A DNA stretch of 64,000 nt from Diadophis punctatus similis (GCA_023053685.1 JALIGW010000015.1:308001-372000); one strand, 5' to 3'. Shown: positions 33,621 through 45,347, counted from the stretch's first letter. Numbers and translations are program-made. The notes: a model not told the origin generated them from the sequence alone.

Positions 33621-33628
33621 AGTGAACA

Positions 33629-34945
<1,317 letters not shown>

Positions 34946-35329
34946 TTTGTCAATAAAATTGACAAAACTCATAAGGGGGGATAGAAAAAGGGGCCTCGCT
35001 TTAATTGGGTTTCAGCAAAGATTTTGAAGCCACTGCTCTATTTCTTAAGTTTAATGCAAAAAAAAAAAATGGAGAAAGATCTAAGAAGAATGTCATCTTC
35101 TTTTCAGAGGAACCAAGAGCAAATGTTAGACTAAGTTCAAGCCGTATTAAAGTGGCACTTGGCAAATTGGCCATCAACAGGCACAAAGAGACAAGCAACA
35201 TCTACATACCATTCAAAAGAGACAAACAAAAAGTGGAAAAGGAAACAAAAAGTCCAAAACATCTCCTCACCAGCTATCACATTCAGATAAGTAGAGACTA
35301 ATGCCAAAATTATCATTAGATCAACAATC
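34946..35329. other. Unannotated sequence, possible transposon 5' flank
   Basis: Ordinary composition. A 98-codon + frame (35005-35301) leads towards the module locus and may be decayed coding sequence of the same unassigned element. Confidence 0.3.
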
Positions 35330-35735
35330 AAGAAGTAAACAATATCCCAGTTAAGGAACTACTAACTCAGACAAACAAGCTAACAGTAAACAACAGCCTA
35401 ATCAAAAAGCCACCAAGAACAGTCCCACCAACACTGACAGGGCAAACCACGAGTATATAAACAGAGAGCAAACCCCACTCTTTCCTAACACGGAAGATGT
35501 TACCTACTTGGGTAATGAAATGTCTGAATGAAAACTACCAAGCTCAGAGAGAACTAATGATCTCACAGTCTTTCAACACCACCACCTTCTCCTCTTCCTC
35601 TTCTCTGCAAACCCCACTCTCTTGTAGCACTGAGGATGTTACCTAGTTGGGCAACGAGATGTCTGCAAGAAAACAACCAAGCTCAGAGAGCACCAAGGAG
35701 CCCAGAGTTCAACCCTGAGCTACAAATATTCTCCT
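35330..35735 (+). repeat. Tandem module with CCT tract, locus 3
   Basis: Two forward module copies (near 35480 and 35640), each with GGTAATGAAATGTCTG- or GGCAACGAGATGTCTG-type words and CTCAGAGAG. A short CTTCTCCTCTTCC tract lies between. The upstream part (ACTAACTCAGACAAACAAGC, TATATAAACAGAGAGCA) matches locus 1 at 4330-4395. Confidence 0.65.
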
Positions 35736-35817
35736 CTCTCCATACTAAAGTTCTTAGGCTTTGATTTATGGCCATGATTGGACTCAGGCACTGTGTTTTA
35801 ATCAATACGCCCTATGT

Positions 35818-36105
35818 CAGTGATGACGAACCTTTTCGGCACCAAGTGCCGAAACTGGAACGTGTGCACATGCGCTGGAACACCGGAAACTTGAAGACCA
35901 GCTGGTCTTTGGGTTTCCGGCACGCGCATGCACACCAGCCAGCTGGTCTTTTGGGTTTCTGGCGCTCCGGTGCATGTGAAGACCAGCTGGCGGTCGCGCA
36001 TGCACGCTCCAGAAATCAGAAGCGCAGCTGGCGATGGTGCGCATGCCCACAGAGAGGGCTCTGTGTGCCACCTCTGGCACAGGTGCCATAGGTACGCCAT
36101 CACGG
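35818..36105. mobile_element. hAT MITE of the ATGGCGAACC family
   Basis: Ends CAGTGATGACGAACC and GGTACGCCATCACGG, flanked by CCCTATGT (35810-35817) and CCCCATGT (36106-36113). Internal GACCAGCTGG repeats and CGCGCATGCACGC. Confidence 0.87.
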
Positions 36106-36113
36106 CCCCATGT

Positions 36114-36835
36114 TAAAGAAAACATGGTTTCACATGGTGATACTGGCAGATATCTTTGTATCTTGCCAAGCTATTCTTTTTTTCTCCTCGCACATGGCAG
36201 GTGCTAAAAGTAGGGTTCATTTCTGAGCCAGTGACATCACAAAACCCTCTAATCAGCATCCAGTGGAGTATCTCAGAAGTGGCAATGCCAAATAATTGCA
36301 TGCACACATCATTGCATATCCAGAGATTATTTTTTTCCATCCAGTTTTGCAACAACAACAAAAAAAAGGGTGGGAAAGAACGCATTCAATAAAAGGGCTT
36401 TTAATTTCCAATTTGGATGAAAATGTCTGTGAGTTGTTTTTTTGTTTTTTTTTACGAGACCTTCCTTTTAAACCCATCCAGCTGAGTTTCTCGCTCTCTG
36501 CCTGCCGCCAGCTTTGGAGTTTCAAGAAAGCTTAAACACATGTGGACAATTAAGTGTGTTTGAGAAAGCATGAATCACCCTGGCCAGCTCTTCCGTGTTT
36601 CCCATTACGAGAGCCCTTCTAAAGGGTTTGGTGGCAAAGTGGGTCAGGATGTTGGAGGGCTTTTATCTCTCAAGATGTTTCTGGATGCCATCTGTCCAGA
36701 ACACAAACAAATGAAGCAGCAGGCTCCATTTTCTTAAAGCAGGCTGTTTGTCACAGAGGCTGGGTTCACACATCGCTCTGAACCATAAACCTGCAGAGGC
36801 CACTCTTGGGGAAGGGGGGGGGATGGGCATACTTT
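36114..36835. other. Unannotated single-copy-like sequence
   Basis: No repeat recognised. AT-rich with ordinary short frames. Confidence 0.35.
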
Positions 36836-36843
36836 ATTGGGGG

Positions 36844-37190
36844 CAGAGGTGGGTTCCCGCCTCTGATTGCTGATGCGGTTAATAGCTGTTGTTCGGTGCA
36901 GAGCTGAAGACGCTGCTGCCGTTCGCGGAGCGGGAGCTTTCCCCGGGCGCTTTCCCCGCCCGCATGGATGCCGCCAATTGCGTTCTTTTGCCCTCTGCGC
37001 ATGTGGAACGCTTTGCACATGCGCAGAGGGCAAAAGAACGCAATTGGCGGCATCCATGCGGGCGGGGAAAGCGCCCGGGGAAAGCGCCCGGGGAAAGCTC
37101 CCGCTCCGCGAACGGCAGCAGCGTCTTCGGCTCTGCGCCGAACAACAGCTATTAACCGCACCGGCAATCAGAGGCAGGATCCCACCTCTG
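36844..37190. mobile_element. GC-rich hAT foldback MITE, 347 bp
   Basis: Ends CAGAGGTGGGTTCCCGCC / GGCAGGATCCCACCTCTG with perfect 8-bp duplication ATTGGGGG (36836-36843, 37191-37198). Two arms of roughly 160 bp are near-perfect reverse complements and meet at a loop around 37000-37020 (CTCTGCGCATGTGG / CACATGCGCAGAG). The right arm has a duplicated AAAGCGCCCGGGG word. The RNA or single strand would form a very stable hairpin. Confidence 0.95.
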
Positions 37191-37352
37191 ATTGGGGGGG
37201 GAGAATGTGGACATATTTTGGGGGGGAGGCTTAAGGATTCCTAAGGGGACATGAAGATGCAAAATGCAAGGATTGCATCACCCTAATTAAATAGGAGCAC
37301 AATCTTCATCTGTTCTATTGTTTTGGAGGGAAAGCACTGAACTATTCTAGGA

Positions 37353-37940
37353 TTTATTTATTTATATCCCACCTGCAATAATTCAAAGCAGCAAACATAT
37401 CCAACCAGTGGGCTGCTGCCAGTTTGGACCGGTTCGGAGGATCTGCGGGTGCGCCCACCCGCCAGGGCGCAATCCCGTCCTATATCGCTGTGTTGTTTGA
37501 CGCCACACGCACGTGTGGACGGCATATGTGAATGAATTTCCATGTCTTGTGACGCTGCACGCATGTGTGGATGGCGCGCGCATGAATTCCTGTGTTTTGT
37601 GATGCCGTACACATGCGTGGATGGCACGCACGCTCACATTTCCGGTGCTGGGTGAACCAATTCTTACGGTATGAGATGCCCACCTCTGTATACAGCACAC
37701 CTTTCTCCTCCTATTTCCCCCATAGCAACAAGCCCTTGAGGTAAGTTGGGCTGAGAGAAGAGAGGGTCTGGCCCAAAATCACCCAGCTGGACTTCATGCC
37801 TAAGGTGGGATAGAACTTACTATCTCCTGGTGATTCACCCAAAGTCACCCAGTTGGCTTTCATGACTAAGGCAGGACTAGAACTCCCAGTTTCCTGGTGA
37901 TTGGCCCAAAATCACCCAGTTGGTTTGGTCACAAACAAGT
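37353..37940 (-). mobile_element. Old tRNA-type SINE split by a hAT element
   Basis: TTTATTTATATCCCACCTGC at the left, and after the insertion AGGTAAGTTGGGCTGAGAG then two or three copies of a ~67-bp unit holding AAAATCACCCAGCTGG and GGCAGGACTAGAACTCCCAG. On the minus strand these are the B-box part of a SINE also present at 44405. Confidence 0.65.
37406..37688. mobile_element. hAT-like MITE with internal ~50-bp tandem repeats
   Basis: Starts CAGTGGGCTGCTGCC, ends GAGATGCCCACCTCTG; flanks TATCCAAC and TATACAGC agree at 6 of 8. Between 37488 and 37650 three imperfect ~50-bp units contain GTGTGGAYGGC and a GAATTYC or ACATTTCC word. Inserted into the SINE at 37353-37940. Confidence 0.7.
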
Positions 37941-38364
37941 TAGAGGACTCTCTAGGAACCGTCATACTTTTGACCTCAAGTGTTTTTAACCAAATACTTT
38001 CACAAATTTAAAGTGATTTGTGTTTTTTTTTTCTGTAGAAAGGATCTCTTCAGTCCAAGGGTGTGGGACATTCTGTTATTATTTTGTTCCTGCCTCTGAG
38101 TTGGAACATCAAAAGCCCATCAATTCAATGCAGCTGTTTCATTTTCTTCCCAAATGCCATCTGGTGGTGGGATTTCACAGCAGTTCCTTTGGCTTTGACA
38201 AGAGTTGTGGTAAAAGGAGGGGACAACAGGTCACACTGGCACTCTTTGCAACTTGACAGGAAAATGGAAACCTTGGCCGCAGACTCATCCTAGAATTGGC
38301 TCTCAGGGACGGATACAGGTATATAGATCTATTCATGCAGTTAGATACAAGTTGAATAGATAAA
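37941..38364. other. Unannotated sequence
   Basis: Single-copy-like; a T tract ending CTGTAG at 38038 resembles an acceptor but no exon is convincing. Confidence 0.35.
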
Positions 38365-38650
38365 CGGGGGCACAATGGCTCAGTGGTTAAAGACACTGAG
38401 CTTGTCAGCTGGAAAGCTGACAGCCTGCCCACCTAGCAGTTCGAAAGCATGCAAGTGCGAGTAGATAAATAGGTACAACTTCAGTGGGAAGGTAACAGGG
38501 TTCCATGCACCTTGCGTATGGTGATGCTGGTCACATGACCAGAGAAAAAATGTCTTCAGAGAACACTGACTTCCTTGGCCAAGAAACAGAGATCAGCACC
38601 ATCCCCTAGAATTGGATACAACTGGAGAAAGGAAAACCTTTACCTTTTAT
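38365..38650 (+). mobile_element. tRNA-derived SINE, GGCTCAGTGG head
   Basis: Head ACAATGGCTCAGTGGTTAAA, middle CCTAGCAGTTCGAAAGC, GGTTCCATGCACCTT and CACATGACC, 3' end ACCTTTACCTTTTA. The B-box part is deleted compared with the copy at 61737. An (AG)n run follows. Confidence 0.8.
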
Positions 38651-38652
38651 TA

Positions 38653-38655
<3 letters not shown>

Positions 38656-38706
<51 letters not shown>
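38656..38706. repeat. (GA)n microsatellite
   Basis: About 25 GA units just after the SINE tail. Confidence 0.97.
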
Positions 38707-38710
<4 letters not shown>

Positions 38711-39424
38711 AAATACAGTTAAGAGAAGAAGAAAAAAAAAGGAGATTCACCCATTCTGAACCTGATCTAAACTATCCTAGTATTTCTATATATCCCAAAG
38801 TGTCCCATATTGGGCCACAATAATACTTAGCTTTGGCCACACATTAATAAAATATGGATAGGAGCTCTTGAATCTACATCCAAATTGGAAATATCTATCC
38901 TTGGCTATCAGCACGCTAGGGTCAGGTATATCATCCAGCCAAGCCCCAAAACTTCTGCCAATGTCTGGGGTCCTTCTTAACTTGATACTGCTCAATTATT
39001 TCCTTCACACTGTTAACCCCTGTGGCTCATTACCATGTGCTTCTAGAAACTTCTGGCCCCTCAGCTCCTGGTTTATCCTTCCCACGAGATCCCTTCCTTG
39101 GCAATGTCCTAGTGATCGCATCACCTATATGACAACATGAGCATCTGTCCTAACGGTGGGACAACAGAGACCCCCTAGCTACCTCATTCGGCAAGAGGAG
39201 ATATCCAAGACTATATGAAACTGGTTTGCTCTGCCTTATCAAGAATAAACGGTTCCTTCTCTGCGTTTGTGTGAGATTTGAGGTCTGTGTCTGTGTCATG
39301 GCCTCAACACTTTTTTTTTTTTGCCCCGTTAGCAGAATTCATTAGACTTTCCAGCTGCCAATAAAAATTGACGTATTAATTTCTGGGTGGTCCCGATAAT
39401 AAGGAAACACACACAAAGAAACTG
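38707..39424. other. Unannotated, possibly decayed LINE
   Basis: No confident match. Words near 38860-38990 may be old LINE coding sequence, but nothing decisive is visible. Confidence 0.3.
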
Positions 39425-40400
39425 ATGCCAAGATATATTCAATCTTGAAGCCGTTACACAGAATTCATTGGCTGCCTATCCTGAATCTTGAGTCAGCTAT
39501 TCTTACACACAAAATCCATTTTTATGTGAAATGATGAGCGATGCCAAACATTGTAAACCACTGCCTGCTCTTAACACTGTTACAAGGCACAAAACCACCA
39601 CTATTATCTAGGACTTGGATAATAGCCAACCTAAAATTCAACCCCATAAAGAATCATAACGGAAAGCAATAAAATGAGTGTCGAAATCTGCCTCTTTTTT
39701 AAAGAAAAAAAATCTACTATGAGATATCTACTAAATGAGTTTTTCAAAGTGCGGGGTTATTATCTTTAAAGTCCTACGTGACTTCTGGCTATAGTTTATT
39801 TGAAGAACCGATTCTCCCTGGTTACATCTACCTGGTCCTCCAGACCAGAAAGGCAAAGTATATTATGGATCACATCCATCAAGGAAGTGCATCTAGTGCA
39901 GTGATGGCTAACCTTTTTGTCATCGTGTGCCAAAAGCACACGACCCCCCATGCTCCCCACACACACCCACGCATGTGCATGCAACCCCCCCATGCCCCAT
40001 TTTGGGCCTAGTAGGCCTCCCTGCAGCCTCCTAGGACCAAAAACGGGCCGTGGGGTGGGCACGCCACACACTCGCATCTCCTGCATGCACCCCGCCCCCC
40101 CGTGCATCCCAAAAATCAGCTAGCCGGTGGGAGGCGTGCATGCGCATACGCAGTGGAGCTGAGCTGGGCAACGGCCGGCGTGCCCGCATAGAGGGCTCTG
40201 CGTGCCAGTTGTGGCATATGTGCCATAGATTTGCCATCAAGGATATAGTGGGATCCAGAAGCAGGGCCTTCTCTGTGGTAGCTCCCTCCCTCTGGAATTT
40301 CATTCCCCCAGGGATAAGGTTGATTGCTTTTGACATTTTTCCCGAAGGGCCTGAAGACACGGTTCTGTCAGCAGACCTGGTTGACATGGAGCCTGTCTGT
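39425..40400 (+). mobile_element. L2-like LINE C-terminus split by a hAT element
   Basis: TTACACAGAATTCATTGGCT gives the LHRIHWLPI-type motif of L2/CR1-group ORF2, and after the insertion the frame reads SRAFSVVAPSLWNFIPPGIR, typical of the same C-terminus. Frameshifts and stops make it a fossil. The hAT copy at 39899-40242 separates the parts. Confidence 0.6.
39899..40242. mobile_element. hAT MITE of the ATGGCGAACC family
   Basis: Ends CAGTGATGGCTAACC and GATTTGCCATCAAGG, flanked by ATCTAGTG (39891-39898) and ATATAGTG (40243-40250), 7 of 8. The core is C-rich with GTGCATGCGCATACGCAGTG. Confidence 0.87.
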
Positions 40401-41337
40401 GGATAAGTTGAAGCCAGTTTGGGGGTTGGACTTTCGAACCTCAAGTTCTCAGCTTATCCATGTGTATATGCGGTACAAGACATTCGTTTTTGATGAGTTA
40501 CGATTCCCTTCATCTGCTATGTGTATCTGTTAACTGTCACTCACGATAGCTGATGCCTTCTAATGAAACATATTCCTCCGAAAAAGTGCTATCAGGCTTC
40601 TCCTGGTTTCGGGACCTGGCACGCGTTTGATTCCACCAGGTGCCCCCAAAGCGGAACCATCATACCTAACTTGACCAGCTTGGTAAATCAATCTCTCCCT
40701 GACATCTGAACTTTGAAGCCAGCAGATGCGGGCTTAATAAGAAACAATCTTCCTCTCTCTTGACTCCACACCTGGGCAAATCTCTACTTTCCAGATGAAT
40801 TTTGCAGAAGGCAGATAAGCTGGAATTACCCGACAGTTAGCTGGCTCACTTCAAAGGCTCGGTTTCAGAAGACGTAATCAGATTCTGATGCAGGAGCGGG
40901 CGGGTGAGTGGGGGTGGGGGGAGGAGGGACGGTTACCAACTGTTCATTTGATCCGAACTCAGGAACGATTTTAGCATGGAAAGATACCTAATCAATTACA
41001 GAACAGACATCTGCTCCAACTGACATCGCTAAAGACTCTGAGGAATGAATGCATATTACAAAATGTAGGTCCGGAGGGAAAACCAGCAGGTGGCTAGCTG
41101 GGCCGGCTGAGAAAGTGGGAATTACCATACGAGTGGAACTGAACATCGCTTACTAAAAGGGCCTTGTGATTCCCTGTCCGATGCAAGAAATATGTCCTGA
41201 TGTGTTCAGCGGGGCGAGGGATTGCGATCTTCGTCAGATCGACTCTCGGGTGATTTTACAGGCATGCTCCTGAACAAAGGGGCTGTGTGCAAGCAGAAAG
41301 GGCGGCATTCCAGTAAGGGAGTGCAATATAGGAATAA
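40401..41337. other. Unannotated sequence
   Basis: About 0.9 kb with no recognised repeat; contains a G-rich patch near 40900-40930. Confidence 0.35.
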
Positions 41338-41906
41338 AGGGTAGGGTACGGTAGGGTAGAATGGAATGGAATGGAATGGAATAGAATAGAGAGTGGAGTG
41401 GAGTGGAATAGGAATGGAATGGAATAGGAATAGGAATGGAATAGAATAGAATAGAATAGAATAGAATAGAATAGAATAGAATAGAATAGAATAGAATAGA
41501 ATAGAATAGAATAGAATAGAATAGAATAGAATGTGGAATGGAATGTGGAGTGGAGTGGAGTGGAGTGGAGTGGAGTGGAATTGGAATGGATTGGATTGGA
41601 TTGGATTGGATTGGAATGGAATGGAATGGAAGAGAATGCAGAATAGAATGCAGAATAGGAATGGAATGGAATAGAATAGAATAGAATAGAATAGAATAGA
41701 ATAGAATAGAATAGAATAGAATGTGGAATGGAGTGGAGTGGAGTGGAGTGGAATAGAATAGAATAGAATAGAATAGAATAGAATAGAATAGAATAGAATA
41801 GAATAGAATAGAATAGAATAGAATAGAATATAGAATGGAATAGAATAGAATAGAATAGAATAGAATAGAATAGAATAGAATAGAATAGAATAGAATAGAA
41901 TAGAAT
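41338..41906. repeat. AATAG/GGAAT/GGAGT pentanucleotide array
   Basis: About 570 bp of GAATA, GGAAT, GGAGT and GGATT pentamers arranged in blocks, with a few hexamer interruptions (AGGAAT). It starts at the 3' tip of a minus-strand LINE 3' UTR, as at 55115-55381. The long frames are repeat translations. Confidence 0.96.
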
Positions 41907-42060
41907 AGGAATTTCTTCATTAGCCAAGTGTGATCGGACACACAAGGAATTTGTCTCTGGCGCACAAGCTCATAGTGTACATATAAACCGCAAGTAATAC
42001 AGTACATAAAATCATAAATCATAGTTATAGTCATTAATCATAAGTCAGTTATTCAATTTC
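41907..42060 (-). mobile_element. LINE 3' UTR (CR1/L3 Snake1-like) next to AATAG array
   Basis: TTAGCCAAGTGTGATCGGAC, ACACAAGGAATTTGTCTC and TAGTGTACATATAAACC match the block at 55386-55460 and, in reverse, 51405-51480. Assignment to the Snake1 (CR1/L3) LINE is inferred from its reported AATAG tails. Confidence 0.65.
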
Positions 42061-43282
42061 TACAGCGGCGCAACTCAAGCAAGTGGCTCTGGGAGTCTTA
42101 TCATTCTAAAAAATGTACCTTGTACTGTGGGGTCTTTGATGCTCTCTTGGTGATTTCCCTGGGTGTGGTCTCTTGGTGTTTGTCCTAGACCTAGAGCAGT
42201 GGGCTTTGCTATATCTTCTGTGGTGTCTTCCCCAAAGCAGAAGTCTTCTCTAAGCTGGTTCCCGCGAGACCTTTGGTCCCTATTAATGTTTTTTGTTTTG
42301 TTTTGTGGGGGGGAAAATGCACAAACATATAACCCAGGGTGGAATTTCACATACACATGCCCACCTATCCACCAATACCCCAAGGCCACGTCGTTTCGCT
42401 TTTATGGGGTGCCTTTGCCACCGCACAAGAGGCCGGGTTTTTGAAAGTGTGGCTTGTACATGAAAAGAATGGCCCAAAGCTTGTTTTCATCTCTCCTTTT
42501 ATTGAGAAGATTCCTGCAGTTTACTTTCTCTTTCTCTCTCTCTCTCTCTCTTTCTTTTTCTTTTATAGTGTCCACTCGCCTCTTTGGATCAGCTGACAAC
42601 GTTCTTTTTTAGACGCAGCGTGTGGTCAAACGGAGATCCAGTTCAAAGGGACATGAAATCAGAAATATTGGCTATATAACAGCTATTGTCTCCTTCGTCT
42701 TCTCTCTTTCCCCCACCCCACCCCCCCAGGCCCCCGTTCCTCATTGTCAGTAGTCGCCAAAACCAGAGAGGCATGCTTACAAAGAAGGAAAGAAATGTTC
42801 AAAGTGGGCAACAGATGCTTTATTAGAAGGCAAACGTTGCTCTTCCCCCCCCCCCTTATTCATTTCATCCCAACACATGCAGGTTTCCAAGGGGGAGAAG
42901 AAAAAAGCCACTTTGAAGTACGGCTTTCTCTCCCTTTCTCTCACTCTCTCGTTCTTTTGAAGGGGCTTTAAAAAATGGAAGGCTAATTTCAGATTGCCAG
43001 CAAAAGCTTCTTTAATGATCTTAGCCGGCAAAATACTGTAATTCCACCCCCCCCTTTTTTTTTTCTTTCTTCTTCTTCTTCTTCTTTAGCACCTTGTCTA
43101 ATTACTTAATTGGAAAGAGAGTTCGGGCCAGTTCTTCCACCATTTCTTTCCCACGGAAGACTTCCAACGCGCCGCGTGAACGTGGCAGGTTAGAGTTTGC
43201 CGCATGAGTTTTGACTTCAATAACCTGACAATTGTTAACCCATTTTTTTTTTAAAAAAAAGCCCATAAACATTAGCCCACAT
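42061..43282. other. Unannotated sequence with simple tracts
   Basis: Contains (TC)n at 42530-42555, C runs near 42715 and 42846, a T/TTC tract at 43040-43087 and mixed single-copy-like sequence. No gene evident. Confidence 0.35.
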
Positions 43283-43500
43283 AATAGCAATAGCACTTAG
43301 ACTTATATACCGCTTCATAGTGCTTTACAGCCCTCTCTAAGCGGTTTACAGAGTGCAGCATATTGCCCCCAACAATCTGGGTCCTCATTTTACCGACCTC
43401 GGAAGGATGGAAGGCTGAGTCAACCTTGAGCCGGTGAGATTTGAACAGCTGAACTGCTGGACTGCAGTGCTGCATTTTAACCACTGCGCTACCTCGACAC
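43283..43500 (-). mobile_element. Sauria-type SINE
   Basis: ATAGCAATAGCACTTAGAC tail, CTCTAAGCGGTTTACAGAG, GAAGGATGGAAGGCTGAG and head end TTTTAACCACTGCGCTACC. Internal 5' half slightly deleted. Confidence 0.9.
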
Positions 43501-43785
43501 ATAAAAAGAGTGACTCCCATATTATTATATACCTAGTTGACCAGACCTTTGTTAGGTGAATTGTTTGTTAATGCTGGAGAAGCCAGTGGTACCTATATTA
43601 AGCATAGCCATTAATTATACTTGTTGAATGCAGTTGGCCAAACTGTTGTGATAAGCTGCATGCTCATCTGATGGGATAAACTCATCTGGCTTTGCCTTAA
43701 CTTAAAGTTATATTCCAGTCAACTGTGTCTTATTCGGGATCCCAGTTATGATTTTTGTGCATGTGTGAAACGGATCACTCTAGAT
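43501..43785. other. Unannotated sequence
   Basis: No repeat or exon recognised. Confidence 0.35.
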
Positions 43786-43874
<89 letters not shown>

Positions 43875-43895
43875 TGATAGATTGATTGATTGATT
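43786..43895. repeat. (GATA)n array
   Basis: About 22 GATA units then GATT units to 43895. GATA repeats are the main unit of the Bkm satellite of snakes. Confidence 0.97.
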
Positions 43896-43898
43896 TAG

Positions 43899-43950
43899 GT
43901 TGGTTGGTTGGTTGGTTGGTTGGTTGGTTGGTTGGTTGGTTGGTTGGTTA
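43899..43950. repeat. (GGTT)n microsatellite
   Basis: Thirteen GGTT units between the GATA array and the telomere-like tract. Confidence 0.96.
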
Positions 43951-43960
43951 GTTGGAGCTC

Positions 43961-44010
43961 CTAACCCTAACCCTAACCCTAACCCTAACCCTAACCCTAA
44001 CCCTAACCCT
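43961..44010. repeat. Interstitial telomeric tract (CTAACC)n
   Basis: Fifty bases of perfect CTAACC, about 8.3 copies of the vertebrate telomere repeat (C-rich strand on +), between GGTT repeats and a hAT MITE. Short interstitial telomeric tracts can come from double-strand break repair by telomerase or from old fusions. Confidence 0.97.
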
Positions 44011-44032
44011 TGAATGTATAGTATCTATGGTC

Positions 44033-44300
44033 CAATGGTGGGATTCAAATTTTTTTACTATCGGTTCTGTGGGTGTGGCTTGTGGGGCATGGTGTGGCTT
44101 GTGGGGCGTGGCTTGGTGGGTGTGGCAGGGGAAGGTTACTGCAAAATCCCCATTTTCTCCTGATCAGCTGGGACTCGGGAGGCAGAGAATAGATGGGGGC
44201 GGGGCCAGTCAGAGGTGGTATTTACCGGTTCTCCGAACTACTCAAAATTTTCACTACCAGTTCTCCAGAACTGGTCAGAACCTGCTGAATTCCACCTCTA
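44033..44300 (+). mobile_element. hAT MITE, CACGCCCACCAAGCC family
   Basis: Ends CAATGGTGGGATTCAAA and GCTGAATTCCACCTCTA with perfect 8-bp duplication CTATGGTC (44025-44032, 44301-44308). Contains GGGGCGTGGCTTGGTGGG and GGTTCTCCGAACTACTC. Opposite orientation to the 14335 and 56434 copies. Confidence 0.93.
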
Positions 44301-44404
44301 CTATGGTCTAATATGGGTCCTGATAAATTTTATGCTTGCTGGGCAAAGAGTTTGTTGCACATCACCCAGAGTTACTTATTTTCGGGAGATGGGTGGCTAT
44401 GAGA

Positions 44405-44745
44405 TAGAGAGCCAGTTTGGTTAAGGTGCTGCTCTAGAAACTAGGAGACTGTGAATTCCAGTCCCGCCTTAAGCATCAAAGCTGGCTGCATGACTTTGGG
44501 CCAATCAACAGGAGACTGTGAGTTTTAGTCCCACCTTAGGCATGAAAGCTGGCCGGGTGACTTTGGGTCAATCATCAGAAGATGGAGAGATCTAGTCCCA
44601 TCTTAGGCAGGAAAGCTGGCTGGCTGACTTTGGGCCAATCGCCAGGAGATGGAGAGTTCTAGTCCTGCCTTAGACAGGAAAGCTGGCTGGCTGACTTTGG
44701 GCCATTCAGCAGGAGACAATGAGTTCTAGTCCCATAGCATGAAAA
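44405..44745 (+). repeat. 67-bp tandem array derived from a tRNA-type SINE
   Basis: A SINE head (GAGCCAGTTTGGTTAAGGTG) is followed by units starting at 44441, 44509, 44576, 44643 and 44710. Each unit has CAGGAGACTGTGAGTTCTAG-like sequence (B-box region), CCTTAGGCATGAAAGCTGGC and GACTTTGGGCCAATC. Spacing is 68, 67, 67 and 67. The copies differ by substitutions only, apart from one base. Confidence 0.85.
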
Positions 44746-45344
44746 CCCTTTCTACTTCTACCAATATCTCCTGCAAAGAAGCTACTTGTATAAGCAATGA
44801 AATGTTTCAAAACAAGAAAAGAAGAGAAATCCAGTGGCCAAGACTCAACTTCCGAGATCTACTGCCAAAGGTTTCAAGAAGACACCGGCTGTAGTCAGCT
44901 GATGCCTGTAGCTCCAGAGCTACTGGAATTGAGAGAAATGACAGGAAGCAAAAAACAGGTTTTTACGGATTCTGTAACCTATTTTAAGCATGTCTCTATA
45001 ATTATTTTTTTCAGTTAGAGGGAGGGAAAAGAGCCACAAAAGAGATCTGTACCAATTAAAAGAACATATCAAGTAAATGCAAAAATAAAGGCATTTGCCC
45101 CCACTACACAATACGTTCTTATGCATTAATAATTCCCCCCGTATCTCAAGTGTATTGCTTGGCTTGGCTTTTTAAAAAGTTACACCATTTTTTTTAAAAA
45201 AATAATCTTATAGGAATTACATTTCAAAGCTGTGCTTTGTTTATTCATTAATCATCCTAGTTCTGGGCACACTTATCTTATTACCAGCTATTCCATGTAT
45301 TTGCTAGAAGAAAACCACCCCCAATGAGGTGCTAGCAAAAGTAC

Positions 45345-45347
<3 letters not shown>
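44746..45347. other. Unannotated sequence
   Basis: AT-rich, with T runs near 45185-45207; no element recognised. Confidence 0.35.

Noticed and set aside
36734..37244. Pairs of similar 88-133 codon frames on both strands
   Set aside because: The mirrored proteins come from the palindromic MITE at 36844-37190, which reads alike on both strands.
41338..41906. Human-type satellite II/III (GGAAT) or contamination
   Set aside because: GGAAT is mixed with AATAG and GGAGT in blocks and is anchored to a snake-type LINE tip, as at 55115.
44441..44745. CRISPR-like array
   Set aside because: Units abut with no unique spacers and derive from a SINE; the organism is a vertebrate.
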